A stretch of 64,000 bases of DNA, from NCBI GenBank assembly GCA_016946835.1, contig JACVTC010000071.1, forward strand, positions 62,001 through 126,000, read 5' to 3'. This DNA is from Neocallimastix lanati (nom. inval.). Lineage: Eukaryota; Neocallimastigomycota; Neocallimastigomycetes; Neocallimastigales; Neocallimastigaceae. This document shows positions 14,218 to 31,965 of the stretch, one piece after another (position 1 is the first letter of the stretch; each line of letters opens with the position of its first letter). The notes below the pieces were generated by a model, which saw only the letters and a list, made by a program, of their open reading frames with translations, made no database searches and was not told the origin of the DNA. Both the position numbers and the translations under genes were made by a program.

Positions 14218-15012
14218 TTTAATATATATTTATATTTTATTTATTTATTATAAAAATTGGTTGAAAAAACTATATTTTTATTTACTTCTCATATATATAA
14301 ATAAGCAATAATAAATATATCAAGAAAAAAAATAAATACATAAATTAATATTTAAATCTTTTCGAATACAATTTGTTTGAACATACAAATGAATTAACAA
14401 TAATATAAACTATTTATTATATATTATTAATATAAACTATATAAAATTTAAACTTACATTATGTATTTAATATTAAATGAATTTCTTTTACAAAATATAT
14501 AATTTTTACTTATAAATTATTTACTTATAATCAAAAATTTATATTATATAATATATTAATAAATTAGATAATATATTACTTTTTTCTTTTTATAAATTAT
14601 TTATTTTTAATCAAAAATTTATATTATATAATATATTTATAAATTAAATAATATATTACTTTTTTCTTTTTTCCTTTAAAAATGGTTGAAATTACTTTTA
14701 CATTTATTATTTATTTTAATATATAAAAAAAAAACTGTAGTTTTAATTTTAATAATTAATAATTAATATCAACTAAAAAATTTATTTTAATTTGAATAAA
14801 ATCCAATCATATATTATAATTATATAATATATTAAATTCGTAATTTTAAAAACATATATATATTAATAAAATATTAAAATTAATAATAAATATAATTATT
14901 TGAATTAAATGGTTAACATAAAAAAATTTAAAATTTGAATAGCTTTGTGAAAAATCAATAGAATTAAATCATTTTAGATAATGGTTTAATTCTAAATTTA
15001 TTATTTTTATTT

Positions 15013-15059
<47 letters not shown>

Positions 15060-15384
15060 TGAATTTATTTATGAATTTATTTATGAATTTATTTATGAAT
15101 TTTTATTTTTTTTATAAATTTATTTAATTTACAACAATAGTTTTAAAATTATAATTTTTGCAAAGAAATATATATTATATTATTTTGATAAATAAAAATA
15201 ATAAGATGTTAACTAAAATTTTATGAGACGAAAATTTCTTTTTTTGTTTACTATAAAATTTTAATTTATATCTATGTATTTATTAATAATTATTTTAATT
15301 TTTATTAAGATATTACATATTATTTATTAGTCTTAAATTTTGATTCTAATTCCTTTTTTTCCCTCGTAATCTTCTATGTTGTTT
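14218..15384. other. Spacer between DCTN4 and CFAP91 with an (ATTT)n array
   Basis: A/T-rich sequence with a tetranucleotide ATTT array at about 15003-15060 that passes into a TGAATTTATTTA array to about 15100. A segment of about 60 bp ending ATATTACTTTTTTCTTTTT occurs twice in tandem (about 14522-14590 and 14600-14668). No gene is seen. It should contain the DCTN4 promoter (right end of the gene) and the CFAP91 3' region. Confidence 0.6.
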
Positions 15385-20288
<4,904 letters not shown>

Positions 20289-22485
20289 TTTTCTTTTCAA
20301 TTTGTAACTTTTATTTCATATATTTTAAACAAATAAATACTTATTTAAAAAAATTTATTCATATATATATTATTTCTTTCCTATTTAATAATATTTTTTT
20401 TAAAAATAATAATATAAAAATAGCAGCAAATAAAAAATTTATTTATACTATATGATGATAATATTATATTTTTAATTATAAGTTATATATTATACTTTCA
20501 TATATTATTTTATCTTTTTTTCCTTTATTTAATTATATTTATTAAGTATTTAATGAAAAGGAATTAGCATCTACATTTTATTACTTATTATAGTTATTAT
20601 TAACTTAATAAATCCAAAAAAAATAAAAAACTTTTTTAACATTTTTAAAAAATCAAAAAAAAAATTTTTTTTTATTAAAATTTTTATAATATATTTTTTT
20701 TATTACTATTTTTAAAATGAAATTTAAATATATAAGAATTAAGTAAAAATTCATCATAAAAGGAAATAAAGGAAACATTAAAAAAGAATATTACATTTTG
20801 ATTAGTTTATTTTTTAATATATTTAATGTTTTATCTGCTATTGTTTATTTATTATTTATTTTGCCATGTTTGAGTAATATATTATTATTGATTATGTTAA
20901 AAAAAAAAAAAAAAAAAACATATAAAGTTGAAAATAATTCAAATATAATATACTATTTATTAATTTCTGATTTGTACGGTTTCTTATTTTATTGTAAAAT
21001 ATATTAGTGAGTAGTTTCTTCTTTTTTCATTGTTAAATGAAAATTTAGGTTTGCTTTTTAATTTATTAAATATTTAATAAAAATATATGTATTTTTTTCT
21101 TTAAAACTTTTTTCTTTAAATAATATGATTTTATTTAAATTTTTTTATATAATTTTTTAATATAATAAAAAATTACCTTTATTAGTTTGGCATATAATAT
21201 TAAATGACTATTTATAAATATTATAATTAAAGATTAATTGAAATATTGTAAATAATATTAAATATCATTAATGCAAATATTACTTTACTTTAAAATCATA
21301 ATAAGAATTATCTTAATTATATCAAATTAATAAAAACTTGAAAAATTAACAAATAACATAAATATAAATAATTGACACATTTTTTCCAAATCTTGATTAT
21401 CATGTGAAATGTTTAAATTATCTAAATTTATATTACAATAAAAAAAAATAATAAATATTATTTTATTTTATTTTATTTTATTTTATTCAAGTACTTTATA
21501 TTCATGTTTTAACTATTTATTTTATTTTATTCTATTCAATCTGTACTTTATATTCATATTCTACTATTTATTTTATTTTATTCTATTCAATCTGTACTTT
21601 ATATTCATATTCTACTATTTATTTTATTTTATTTTATTACTATTATTAAGACTATAAGTTTTTTATTAAATTCAGGAATTAAGTCACCTATAACTTTCGA
21701 TTTTTTAAATAAAAAAAATTACATAATTATATATATAATTATTATTAAAAATACAATATTTGCAATGCCTTCAATATATTTATTTATTAATTGTTTTGAT
21801 TTCTTTTTTTTTATTATTATTAGTAATATAAAAATACATATATATATTTTTTAAATTAAATCTATTATGTATTATCCAATAATTATTTAGTAAAAAAAAA
21901 AAAAAAGCTTTAAATTATAAAATAAATTAATGTTAACTTTAATTTAGAATTTTCCGATTTTTATTAATAAAAGTAACATCAAAAATATTATTTTATAATT
22001 TTCCAATTATTAATTAAAAGTAACCTCAAATATACTATTTTAAAAAATGAACAATAAATTTGTTAATTATTTTATTTATAAGAATTATTAAAACAAATAT
22101 AATATATATATTTTTTAACTTATGTACAAATATAAACATAATCAGTTTATTTATTTATTTATTTATTTTTTTTTTTTTTTTTTTTTTGAATATTTTATAT
22201 TATTTATTTAATTAATCCTTTTTTTTTTATTAAATATTTCAAATTATGATAAATTATAAATTACTATATTAAACATAAATTAGCTATAAATATTATTTTA
22301 ATTTTTATTATTATCTTTTTTTTTTGTATATTTTATATTTTTTCCTTTTTTTTATTTTTTTTTTTTTTTTTACTTTTATTTATTTATTTATTTATTTTAT
22401 TTACTATCAATTATTATTAATTAAAAAAAAAAATATTATCAATGTTTATTTTAAATTATTATTAATTAAATTAAAATTATATAAT
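20289..22485. other. A/T-rich spacer between CFAP91 and GSK3
   Basis: This should hold the CFAP91 promoter (about 20289 upward) and the GSK3 3' region. Only T- and A-rich low-complexity open frames are found (20264-20455, 20798-21007, 22324-22533), none with a recognisable domain. Apart from the minisatellite listed separately I see nothing. Confidence 0.6.
21486..21640. repeat. Three-copy minisatellite of about 52 bp
   Basis: The core GTACTTTATATTCAT recurs at about 21491, 21543 and 21594, each time followed by CTATTTATTTTATTTTATT. The last two units are nearly identical and the first is diverged. Confidence 0.85.
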
Positions 22486-24336
22486 TTAAGAAAATTGAGC
22501 CATTTTTGCTACCATCTCTTGTGGAGTTTTTAATTTTAAAGGTACAAAGTTATCTAAATCTACTGGAAGTTGTGATAAGGCATAGTTTGGAACAAGTTTT
22601 CTATTTAATGATGAGTTAATACTTAATTCATGTTCAGTAAAGTTAAATAATGGTGGTAGAGGCTTTCCTGTGAGTAAAACAGTATTCTGTTGTCTTAACT
22701 CATTGAAAAATGGATGTGTCATAGCTTCAATAGCTGTTAATCTCTTTGTTGGAGTATACTCTAATAGACCTGACAATAATTCTAATGCTTCCGGAGTGGT
22801 AGCTCTACCTCTGAATACCTTTAAATAATTAATAATTAATATTAGTCTTAATAAATAAAATAAATAAACAATTGAAAAATATCAATTTCATTTTTAATAT
22901 TAAATATTTTTCTTTGATATTTTACCTTTGACCATGAACAAGATTTAATTTGTGGAAATTTATATTCACTATAATGTTCATTCATACTTAATATTTGTTC
23001 TTTAGTTGGAGTACCTAAAATCTTAATTATTTCTACTAATTGATCAACACATGATTCACCTAAAAATAATGGTTGACCCAATATAAGTTCTGCCATAACA
23101 CAACCAGCAGACCAAATATCTAATAGTATTTAAAAAAAAAAAAAGGAATAAAATATAAAAATAAAAAAATTTTTTTTTGCATTTTATAAATTATAAAATT
23201 AATTGTAATATAAACTTAAGTTTTATATTAAAAATATTTAAATGATGATTTTCCTTACCAATTAAAACAGAATAATTAATACTACCAAAAATTAATTCTG
23301 GAGCACGGTAATATCTAGAACATATATAACTAACATTTGGTTCTCCGGCAATTAAAATCTTAGCACTACCAAAATCGCAAAGTTTTAAAACACCTGTAGT
23401 TGGGTCTAAAAGAAGATTTTGAGGCTTAATATCTCTGTGACAGATACCTAAAGAATGAATATATGCTAGTGAACGGAAGAGTTGATACATATATAACTAA
23501 AATTAAATTATTATATATTAATATAAATAAAAAAATTTTAATATATCAATATATACTATATATATTAAGTTTTATATATACTTTTATTGATAGGATTGGC
23601 ATATTTTGCCTTATTTTAACATAATGTCTACTAGCACGATAAATAGTTTCTGGTATAAATTCTAAAACCAAGTTTAAAAATACTTCATCTTTCTTTTCAC
23701 CATTTAAATAGAAATAATATTTTAATGTGACTACATTTGGATGAGAAACTAAATTCATAATTTGAAGTTCACGATTCTATATTTAAAATTAAAATATGAA
23801 ATTCAATAAAAATTGAAAATTCATATATTTATTATATATTATGTACATTATAAATATTTACATAAATATAAACTATTTAATCTAGATCTAAAAAAAAAAA
23901 TTTCATCTTTATTATTACTTTAAATCGTTTATCTTGCAAAACTTTCTTAATAGCAACAGTTTCATTGGATTTTATTAACTTAGCTCTAAAAACGACACCA
24001 AAAGAACCGCTTCCTGCAACTTTTGAATTAACAAATGAAATTTCAGTTAATTCACCCGTATTACCACGGTTAGCCATAACAATTGTTGGATGATCGGTAT
24101 CAATTTCATCTATTAATGTATTATAATTATTATTTTTAGTTTATAATAATATATAATATATAATAAATAAATTAAAATATTTTTTATAAATATATATATA
24201 TATAATATTTACTATTTGTTTTGATTCCATTTATAATGTTGTCTTCTGAATTGTCATTACTTTCTTTCCAATCTTTAGATGTATTATCCATTAATGCTTT
24301 TACTGGTTGTAAAATGTTTTTTTTCATATTTGACAT
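22486..24336 (-). CDS. GSK3: Glycogen synthase kinase 3 (shaggy-type Ser/Thr kinase)
   Basis: Six exons on the minus strand (24336-24213, 24109-23919, 23776-23582, 23496-23259, 23119-22926, 22818-22486) join in phase to 424 codons. Kinase features are the glycine loop GSGSFG (74-79), catalytic lysine K96 in VAIKK, HRD with D192 (CHRDIKPQN), DFG at 211-213 and APE in [10 protein letters not shown]. Activation-loop tyrosine Y227 lies in [17 protein letters not shown], as in GSK3. R103 (DKRFK), R191 and K216 match the three basic residues of the primed-phosphate pocket. The tail FFNELRQQN...[12 protein letters not shown] is family-typical. The short acidic N-terminus lacks the Akt-type inhibitory Ser motif of animal GSK3. 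All residues needed for activity are present. Confidence 0.96.
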
Positions 24337-24468
24337 AATTATTTGATATTATTAAATTAATTTTCTTTATTCTTTTTTTTTTTTTTTTTTTTTTTTCTTT
24401 TTTATTTTTATTTTTATGAAAATTAAATATATATATATATATTATATAAATATATTTATATATATTTA

Positions 24469-24510
<42 letters not shown>

Positions 24511-26114
24511 GTTGTTGTTTAGTTTATTTTATTGTTTTTTATATTCCAATACTTGAAATTTATTAAAAAAAAAGTAATTAATTATTATTTATGACTTAAA
24601 TTATATATTTACTTATGATAAATTATGACTCTCTTTATAGTTTTTTGTTTATTTCCTTGCTTATATTTATCATATAAAAAATTATTAATTATTTATTTAT
24701 TAAAATTTAATATCTTATAAATTAATTATATATTAATTAAAAATTAAAATTTAAATTACAAGAAAATAAAATTTCTTAAATTAAAAAAAGATGAAAAAAT
24801 ATAACACAAATATTTTTATTAATATTAGTGTAAATAAATTTATTATCCTTTTTTATTTATAATTTTCCCTATTTATCCATAATTTTTTATGATGTTATCA
24901 AAGAGTATAGAGTGTGAATACAATAAATTTTTCATTAAAGAATTTTTTTATTATTATTTATTTTTTTATAAGTAAAATTAATTTGAAGTTTTGAAATACT
25001 TTAATGTATTATTTCTTAAATTATGGATTTTTAAAATTTAAATACAGTACACTAATTTATATTCTATAATTTTTCAAAAATTCATTACAATTAATAAGAT
25101 TTTAAAATATTCTTATTTTATTATTGAACAATTTGTCCCTTTGTCTTTTTTTTATTCTTTTTAATATTGTTTTTTTTTTTTTTTTTTTTTTTTTTATAGA
25201 TATAAATTAAATAAAATGGCTTTCTGTTATTAAAATTAAAATTATATTTGTATAGTTTAGATAGATTTTATTTATATGATGTTTTTATTAAATTAAATTA
25301 ATATATATTTTTAATAAGAAATCTATTATATTATACAAAAAAAAGGAATTTATATATATGTATATAATTTAAAATAGTATTTAAAAAAAAATTTCTTTAA
25401 AATATTATTTTATATTCTCCCTTTCTGTAAATTATAATTTAAAATTTTATTTTGAGTCCAATGAATATATTCCTTTATAAATGATTTATTTATATTGCAT
25501 ATTATAATATAGTATGAAGTTCTGTAAATATATATATTATTTGAATGTTCCTTTGTTCCTGACTTCTTATTTTTTAAGTTTAAATTTTTTTATTATCATT
25601 TATTTTTTTTTTTTAATTTTTACTTAAAAAAGAATATATATATAAATAAAAAATAAATATACAATTAACAAAATTATGTTTTATATAATACTGACTAAAT
25701 ATTTTATTAATATTAATTTAATTATATTAATAATAAAATAAAAAACTATTATAAATAAATTTGTTATTATAGTATAGAAAAATAATATGAAATTTCTTTA
25801 ATTAAAATTTAATATTATTACTATTTATTCCTTATTACTATAATACTTTGACTGATATTAGTTATTTATTATGAGTGCTAACTATTTAATATTTTTTATT
25901 TTATTTTTTTTCTCATATAAATATTTTTTTTTTTTTTTTTTATAATAAATAAAGTAAAATAAAATAAAATAATATTAAAATAAAAAAATATTAAAAACGA
26001 TTTGAATAAAATAAAATATTAATAATTATATAATAATTTAAAATAATATTTATTTTTGTTTTGATAATATTTTAGTTTATTTTTTTTTACTAATATTATT
26101 TTAATAATTATAAT
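24337..26114. other. A/T-rich spacer, 5' flank of GSK3
   Basis: T runs of 20 or more (24368-24396, 24491-24509, 25170-25195) and AT dinucleotide runs. No gene, RNA or repeat family could be supported. Confidence 0.6.
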
Positions 26115-26453
26115 TATTAAAGGAATTTATTTAATTATTAATTATTCATACATTTATTTATTTATTATAAAATATTATATTGACGAAAGTTGCGAATTTT
26201 CGTCTAAAGAATAAACAAATATTTTTATATAAACTATATTATTATTTCACGTGAATAAACAAGAATAAAGAGATTATTTACATGCGCATGATAAATTTAA
26301 TGATTTACATTTAATTATGTATTAACATAAATAATGTTAATTTACATTTTAAGTTTAGTTTTTACATAAATATTTATGATTTATATTTTCTATTATTTAA
26401 TTATAAACTTAAATTGTTAAGTTTATTTATTTATATTATTTAATACTTTAACA
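26115..26453 (-). repeat. Copia-1 3' LTR
   Basis: Nearly identical to 31966-32304. It contains the inverted repeat GACGAAA..TTTCGTC (about 26182-26204), which encloses the only base that differs between the two LTRs. Confidence 0.95.
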
Positions 26454-26467
26454 CTCCCCCTCAAATC
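26454..26467 (-). promoter_or_regulatory. Copia-1 polypurine tract
   Basis: The minus strand reads GATTTGAGGGGGAG directly before the LTR start TGTTAAAG. This is the usual plus-strand DNA primer position just inside a 3' LTR. Confidence 0.85.
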
Positions 26468-29400
26468 AGTTTTCATTTGTAATGAAAATTTGATTTGCAA
26501 AGGTTGTCATTTTAGTTCCATTAACGCATTTTGTTAATGTGTCAGCTAGCATTTTATCGGTACTGATATATTTTAATTTAATTAAATTTTTCTCAATATT
26601 GTCTTTATTAAAATGATATTTGATTGAAATATGTTTTAATTTTGGATTTAATTCCCCATTTTCCATTGAAATTTTACTTGCATTATTATCAGTGAATAAT
26701 GTTAGTGGTTTGTTAAATTTGAATAATTCATATAAGATATTTTTAATTCTTAATAATTTCTTTATACATACTGATGCACTTATGTATTCAGCTTCTGCTG
26801 TTGATGTGGCGACAACTGACTGTTTTTTCGAAGTCCAGGATATTGGATTATTTCCCATTAAGATAATATTACCTGACGTTGATTTTCTGTCAGTAACATC
26901 ACCAGCGAAGTCTGAATCTGTGTAACCTACAATGTTACCAGTGCCATCATATTTAATTTTATAATTTTTAGTGTCTTTTAAATATTGTAATATAGCTATA
27001 ACTTTGTGTCAGTCAGATACTGTTGGATTTTCTGAATTTCTAGCGGCTTTATTAACTGAAAATGCGATGTCGGGTCTGGTACATTTTGATAAATATATTA
27101 ACATACCAATTGCACTTTTATATTTGGTTTTGTCGAATGGTTGATTATTTTCAGATTTAGTATTGTCACCAACACATGGTGTTCTTCTTACTCTTTGGTT
27201 GTTAATATTAAATTTTTTTAGAATATTGTTTATAAATTGAGTTTGTGATAATGAATATGTTTTATTATTATTTTCGACTTTAATTCCTAATAAGTAGTCA
27301 ATCGGTCCAGATTTTGAGATTTTAAATTTATTTTTAATTTTATTGAAAATTTTGTTAATTTCTTCCTTTTCGCCAGTAACAATCATATCATCTACATATA
27401 AGCCTATTATACAAACTAATTTTTTGTTAATAACTTTCTTAAAAACACAACTTTCGGATTTTAGTTGCTCCATTCCTTGTTCTATTAAAAATTTTGAAAT
27501 AGTTTTATACCACTGTCGGCCAGATTGTTTTAAACCGTACAGTGCTTTGTTTAGTTTCCAATATCCCCTCCCAAAGTTAGGATCTCCAGGGGGAATTTTA
27601 ACGTAAATGTCCTTGTCTAAATTCGCGTTGAGATACGCAGCTTTGATATCTAATTGTAGAATATCCCATTTAAATTTAGCAGCGAGAGCGATAAGAAGCT
27701 TAAGACAATCAATATTTAAAGTAGGTGAGAAAGTCATTTCGTAATCAATACCATATTTTTGAATAAAGCCTTTAGCAACAAAGCGGGCTTTATGTTTAAT
27801 TACATGTCCAAGGCCATCGGTTTTAAGAGCGTAAACCCATTTGGAAGGAATAGATTTCTTACCATCTGGAATAGTATTAACAAAAGTCATAATTTTATTG
27901 GTGTAAAGATTATCAAGTTCATTATCCATAGCTTTTTCCCATAGAGCATGGTCTTTGCAATTTGTGGCTTGGAAAAATGATTGTGGCACAAAATATTCTA
28001 AGGAAGCAATAATTTTAGAATTAAAGTTTGATCTACGAAATTTTTGCGATTGGGAAGGTGTTAAATCGTCTGAAAGTGACCTTTTATGAAAATTAAAATT
28101 AAAATGATTTTTATCATGTAAAAAATTATTTTTCTTAATTTTATATTGATTATTTGAAAATAAATAATCGATATTTCCATTTTCAAAATTTTTATTATTT
28201 TTGAAATGAAAGTTACTCCTATGATGAGGTAAATTAATTCTATTGAAAGGATTAGTATTAAAAGAATTTTGGTTATCTATGTGTAATTCTTTAACACTTC
28301 TTCTGCCGTTAAAAGGGAACTTTTTGTCAATGTAAGAAGAGATAATATTATTTCTATTAAACATAGTGTTTCCTTGAGAAGAAGAAGGAAAATTATAATA
28401 ATTTGAGTTTGATAAATTTTTTGATTGCAATATATTGTTAGTAGTACTGGTAGATATATTATTTTTAATATTTGTTTCAGAAAAATTTTTATTAAAATTA
28501 TCTATAATTATATTAGATTTATTAGAAGACATATTGGTTTGTTCATTGACTTTTTCTTGATTATTAAATTTCATATTAATTAAGGTTTCGTCATTAATAT
28601 CAAAAAATTTTTCTTCATCAAAAATTTCATTATTATTTTGAGTTTTAGAAATTTTAACTTTATTATTATTTGAATTTCCAGAAAAATTTTTCTCATGATT
28701 AAAATTATTATTTGATAAGGTTTCATTTAAATTTTTGTCTTTGTTTATTGAATTTTCTTCATTTTTTGAAAAATTTTTATTATCAGAAAAATTTTCATCA
28801 GATGAATTTTTGAAATTATCTTGATTTTTGACATTTTGGTCCTCTTCTTCTTGAATTTTTGTAGGAATGTCCTTACCGATATTATTAGAAAAATTGGTAT
28901 CATTTTGATCCTCAGTTGCTGGGCTTTTACCTTTGTCTTTTTTGGGTAAATGTTCGTTATTTGAATTTTTATGATTTTGTTCATTAAGTCCAGTAGGTAA
29001 TTTCTTTGAAGAAGGTCCCAAATTTTTGTTATTTTTCTTGAAATTTCCGTTATATTTATTTTCAGAAGATTTGTCATTGTGATGGCTATGATCTAGATTG
29101 TCTTCCCCAGAAAATTGTGGTGAATTTTTTTGAAAAATAGAAATCAAAGGCTAGAAAGTCTTGGTCCCCATATTGATTAATTTTATTATTTGCTAATTTA
29201 ATATTAGCAGGAGTATCCTCAAGACAGTATATTTCTCTACAGTAGTGGATTGAATAATCGTGAAAATCCATAATGATGTAACTGTTTGATTTTTCACTAA
29301 ACCCAAGAAATATTCCTTTCTTGGAATTAGGTGAAAATTTTGATTTGTTTTGACTTCTGTCAATATAAAAAGAGATGCATCCGAATACTTTGATATGATT

Positions 29401-30642
29401 AATTATTACTTTATTCATATAGAAAATTTCATCTGGAATTTTATTATGAATTCCAGAATGAGGAACTTTGTTGTATATATAATTGGCTTATAATATCGCG
29501 AAGTCCCAAAAATTTTCACTTAGTCCACTCCAATATAGCAAGGTTTTTGCGCAGGAAACAATAGTTAAGTTAAATCTTTCGCATAATCCGTTATTTTCTG
29601 GATTATACGGGGGAGAAAAAACCTTTTCTATTCCATTTTCATTGCAAAAGTAATCAATTTTCTTGTTTTTATATTCCTTTGCGTTATCAGATTTAAAAAC
29701 TTTTATTTTATAATCTTTGTATTTATTATTTAACATTCTTAAGGTATTAATGATAATGTCTGTAGCTTCTGATTTACTCTTCATAATAAAGACCCATGAT
29801 TTTCTTGATACTTCATCTAGGATAGTTAGTATAAACCTTTTTCCTGTGTATGATGTGTTAATTGGACCAATAATATCCGAGTGGATAACTTCTAATATTT
29901 CTTTGGCTCTGGGAGGAATTTTATTGTGTGGATTGCGTTTCATTTTCGCGATTCTGCAATCGTCACACTTATCTAAGTTAATTTCATGATGGTTTAGGAA
30001 GTTTTTCAAATCTTCTTGGTAGAAATGGCCAAGCCGTCGATGCCAAATTAGTTCTTCAGCATTACGAAAATTTTGAATTGCCATAATATTATTCTTAGAG
30101 TTTCTTTCGTTTTCAATATTGAAATGAGTAACTACAATTTTAACTTCATTGTTATTATTAGCTTGGAATGTGGCAATAATATTATAATTGTTATCTAAAA
30201 TTCTGAGGATAATATTATTGTGTTTATCCTTTTCTGTCAAGGTTTTAACATCTTGTTTTGCCCATTCTATTCCACTAATAATATTTTTAGCTACTTCTTT
30301 TGAATATAATACTTTGTTAAATTTAAAATGATAATTATTAATAGTAAATTCAAATTCACCATGGCCTTCAAAATAGCAATAAGTATTATTTGCACATCTT
30401 AACTTTATTTTTTCTTTTTTAAAATTTTTAAGCAGACTTAGATCATTAGTTATATGTTCACCAACACCTGAATCATATAACCATTCTGATGTTTCTTTTT
30501 TATTGTAATTAATATTAAAAATTTCATTTGTATTATTTGTATTTATTTCCTTTTTATTAATATTATTTATAAAAATTTCTTTAGCTAAATTTAATTTATT
30601 TTCTACTCGTGTTATTATATTATTTTTAATTAAAACTTCATT
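26466..30642 (-). pseudogene. Copia-1 pol (protease-integrase-RT-RNase H), broken
   Basis: The frame opens at 30642 with a protease (WLYDSGVGEHITND near 30490-30440), then a GAG-pre-integrase segment (WHRRLGHFYQEDL) and an integrase core (HSDIIGPI..., FKSDNAKEYKN, PENNGLCERF). A TAA stops it at 29488-29490. The same frame continues through YMNKVIINHIKVFGC, then shifts near 29147-29120 at a run of seven A. The next frame (29147-27009) has a long Asn/Lys/Ser-rich linker, then RT with LYVDDMIVT. A TGA at 27009-27011 replaces the Trp found at this point in copia-2 (SDW). RNase H follows, with VATSTAEAEYISAS and a TDNNASK segment, ending at 26466. Only the stops and the frameshift appear to prevent expression. 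Confidence 0.93.
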
Positions 30643-31751
30643 TTAACGTCTTCTTTATCATAATTTATGAAACAATTTGATTTTTCAGATTCTTGATATT
30701 CATCTGAATCATCATCATCCACATATTTTCCTTTGCTTTTAGGATTATAATATTTATAAAACATTGGGCGGATATCATCATACGATACATTTTCGTTGTA
30801 TTCATTATTTAAATTAATGTATCTAACGGCTCTTCCATTTTGCCCATTATAATGTGGATGATAATTGTTTCTGTATTTATGTTCATCTTGAATGTAGTAC
30901 TTGTTATATAATCCTTTTGGATTTCTTGGGTTATATCTACATTCTTTGGTGGAATGGCCTCCTTTTTCACATATTTCACAGAATTTATTATTATTGCTAT
31001 ATTTATTACTATTAAATTTATCTTTATTGTTTTGTTTACTTGGATTTCCTTTTTTGGGAAAATTTTTATTATTGTTCTTGTTTTTTAAATTTTTCCTATC
31101 CTTGTGTCCAAGTTTCCCAGCATAATCTATATCCATCGGATCATCAGAGTCATTTCCATTTTGGGTAACATCGTCGACATAAATCCAGGTGTTTATGTCG
31201 TTTACGATGGTGGTCCTAAGATTTTCAGCATTTTCATTGCCATTTAATGTTATTTTCTTTTTGTAACTTGTAGGCAATGATTTTAATATGTATTTAACTT
31301 TTTCCTTTTCGGAAATATTATTTCCGGAAGATTCCATACCTTTAAATAATTTAAATAGTCTTTTTAAGGTAAATGGAATATCTTCCTCTTTCTTCGCTTT
31401 TACTTCTCTTAATTTATTCATCCATTGAGTCATATCATTTTCATTGAGTTTGTACTCCCCTTCTAAATATTCGATTATTTCACGAGGGGTAGTCATTCCG
31501 ATTATGTCCTCATGAATTTTGGTACATATGGTATTTTTTATGATGTAGCGGACTTTTGTATTATTCCTTCTTGCATTTTCTATATCGTCCGCATTACTAT
31601 TTGTGGCCTTTTCTTTTTCTTTTACTACATCTTTTATTAGATATTCCTCTAAGCCATCCTTTTCGAGGACATCTTTCAAACTATCATACCATATGTTATA
31701 ATTTTTGCCATTCAATATGGCTTCCTTTTTGAAAAATAAAGATTCGTTCAT
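30630..31751 (-). CDS. gag: Copia-1 Gag polyprotein
   Basis: A 373-codon frame starts at ATG 31751 with MNESLFFKKEAILNGKNYN, matching the UBN2/retrotransposon capsid start. The capsid-like region is followed by a basic Asn/Lys stretch and a CCHC zinc knuckle, CEICEKGGHSTKEC (pattern C-x2-C-x4-H-x4-C). The C-terminus is acidic. Gag packages the element RNA into virus-like particles. Its stop (30630-30632) lies inside the start of the pol open frame, which is offset by -1 and overlaps it by 13 nt. The frame is intact. Confidence 0.92.
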   Translation of the reverse strand: MNESLFFKKEAILNGKNYNIWYDSLKDVLEKDGLEEYLIKDVVKEKEKATNSNADDIENARRNNTKVRYIIKNTICTKIHEDIIGMTTPREIIEYLEGEYKLNENDMTQWMNKLREVKAKKEEDIPFTLKRLFKLFKGMESSGNNISEKEKVKYILKSLPTSYKKKITLNGNENAENLRTTIVNDINTWIYVDDVTQNGNDSDDPMDIDYAGKLGHKDRKNLKNKNNNKNFPKKGNPSKQNNKDKFNSNKYSNNNKFCEICEKGGHSTKECRYNPRNPKGLYNKYYIQDEHKYRNNYHPHYNGQNGRAVRYINLNNEYNENVSYDDIRPMFYKYYNPKSKGKYVDDDDSDEYQESEKSNCFINYDKEDVKMKF

Positions 31752-31767
31752 AAATATTTTATTATTA

Positions 31768-31798
<31 letters not shown>

Positions 31799-31950
31799 AA
31801 ATTAGTATTATAATGATTTTGTGTTTTATTAAAAACAATTTTGTGTTATATTAAACAATTTTATTTATATTTAATTTAATTATTATTTTATTTTATTAAA
31901 GATATTTTATATTATTTTATCTTTGTTTTATGAGAATGTTAAGAGTACAA

Positions 31951-31965
31951 ATGAGACTCTTAATC
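31951..31965 (-). promoter_or_regulatory. Copia-1 primer-binding site (tRNA-Lys anticodon-arm complement)
   Basis: Directly inside the 5' LTR the minus strand reads GATTAAGAGTCTCAT. Its complement, ATGAGACTCTTAATC, is the anticodon arm of eukaryotic tRNA-Lys(CUU) as I know it. Copia-2 has GATTAAGAGTCTCAC at the same place. Confidence 0.75.

Noticed and set aside
21486-21640. CRISPR-like array
   Set aside because: Repeats are adjacent, without unique spacers, in a eukaryotic sequence; it is a minisatellite.
27009-27011. TGA read as tryptophan (altered genetic code)
   Set aside because: The four nuclear genes use TGG for Trp, GSK3 and CFAP91 end at ordinary TAA stops with no in-frame TGA, and the TGA occurs only in a decayed element; mutation is the simpler reading.
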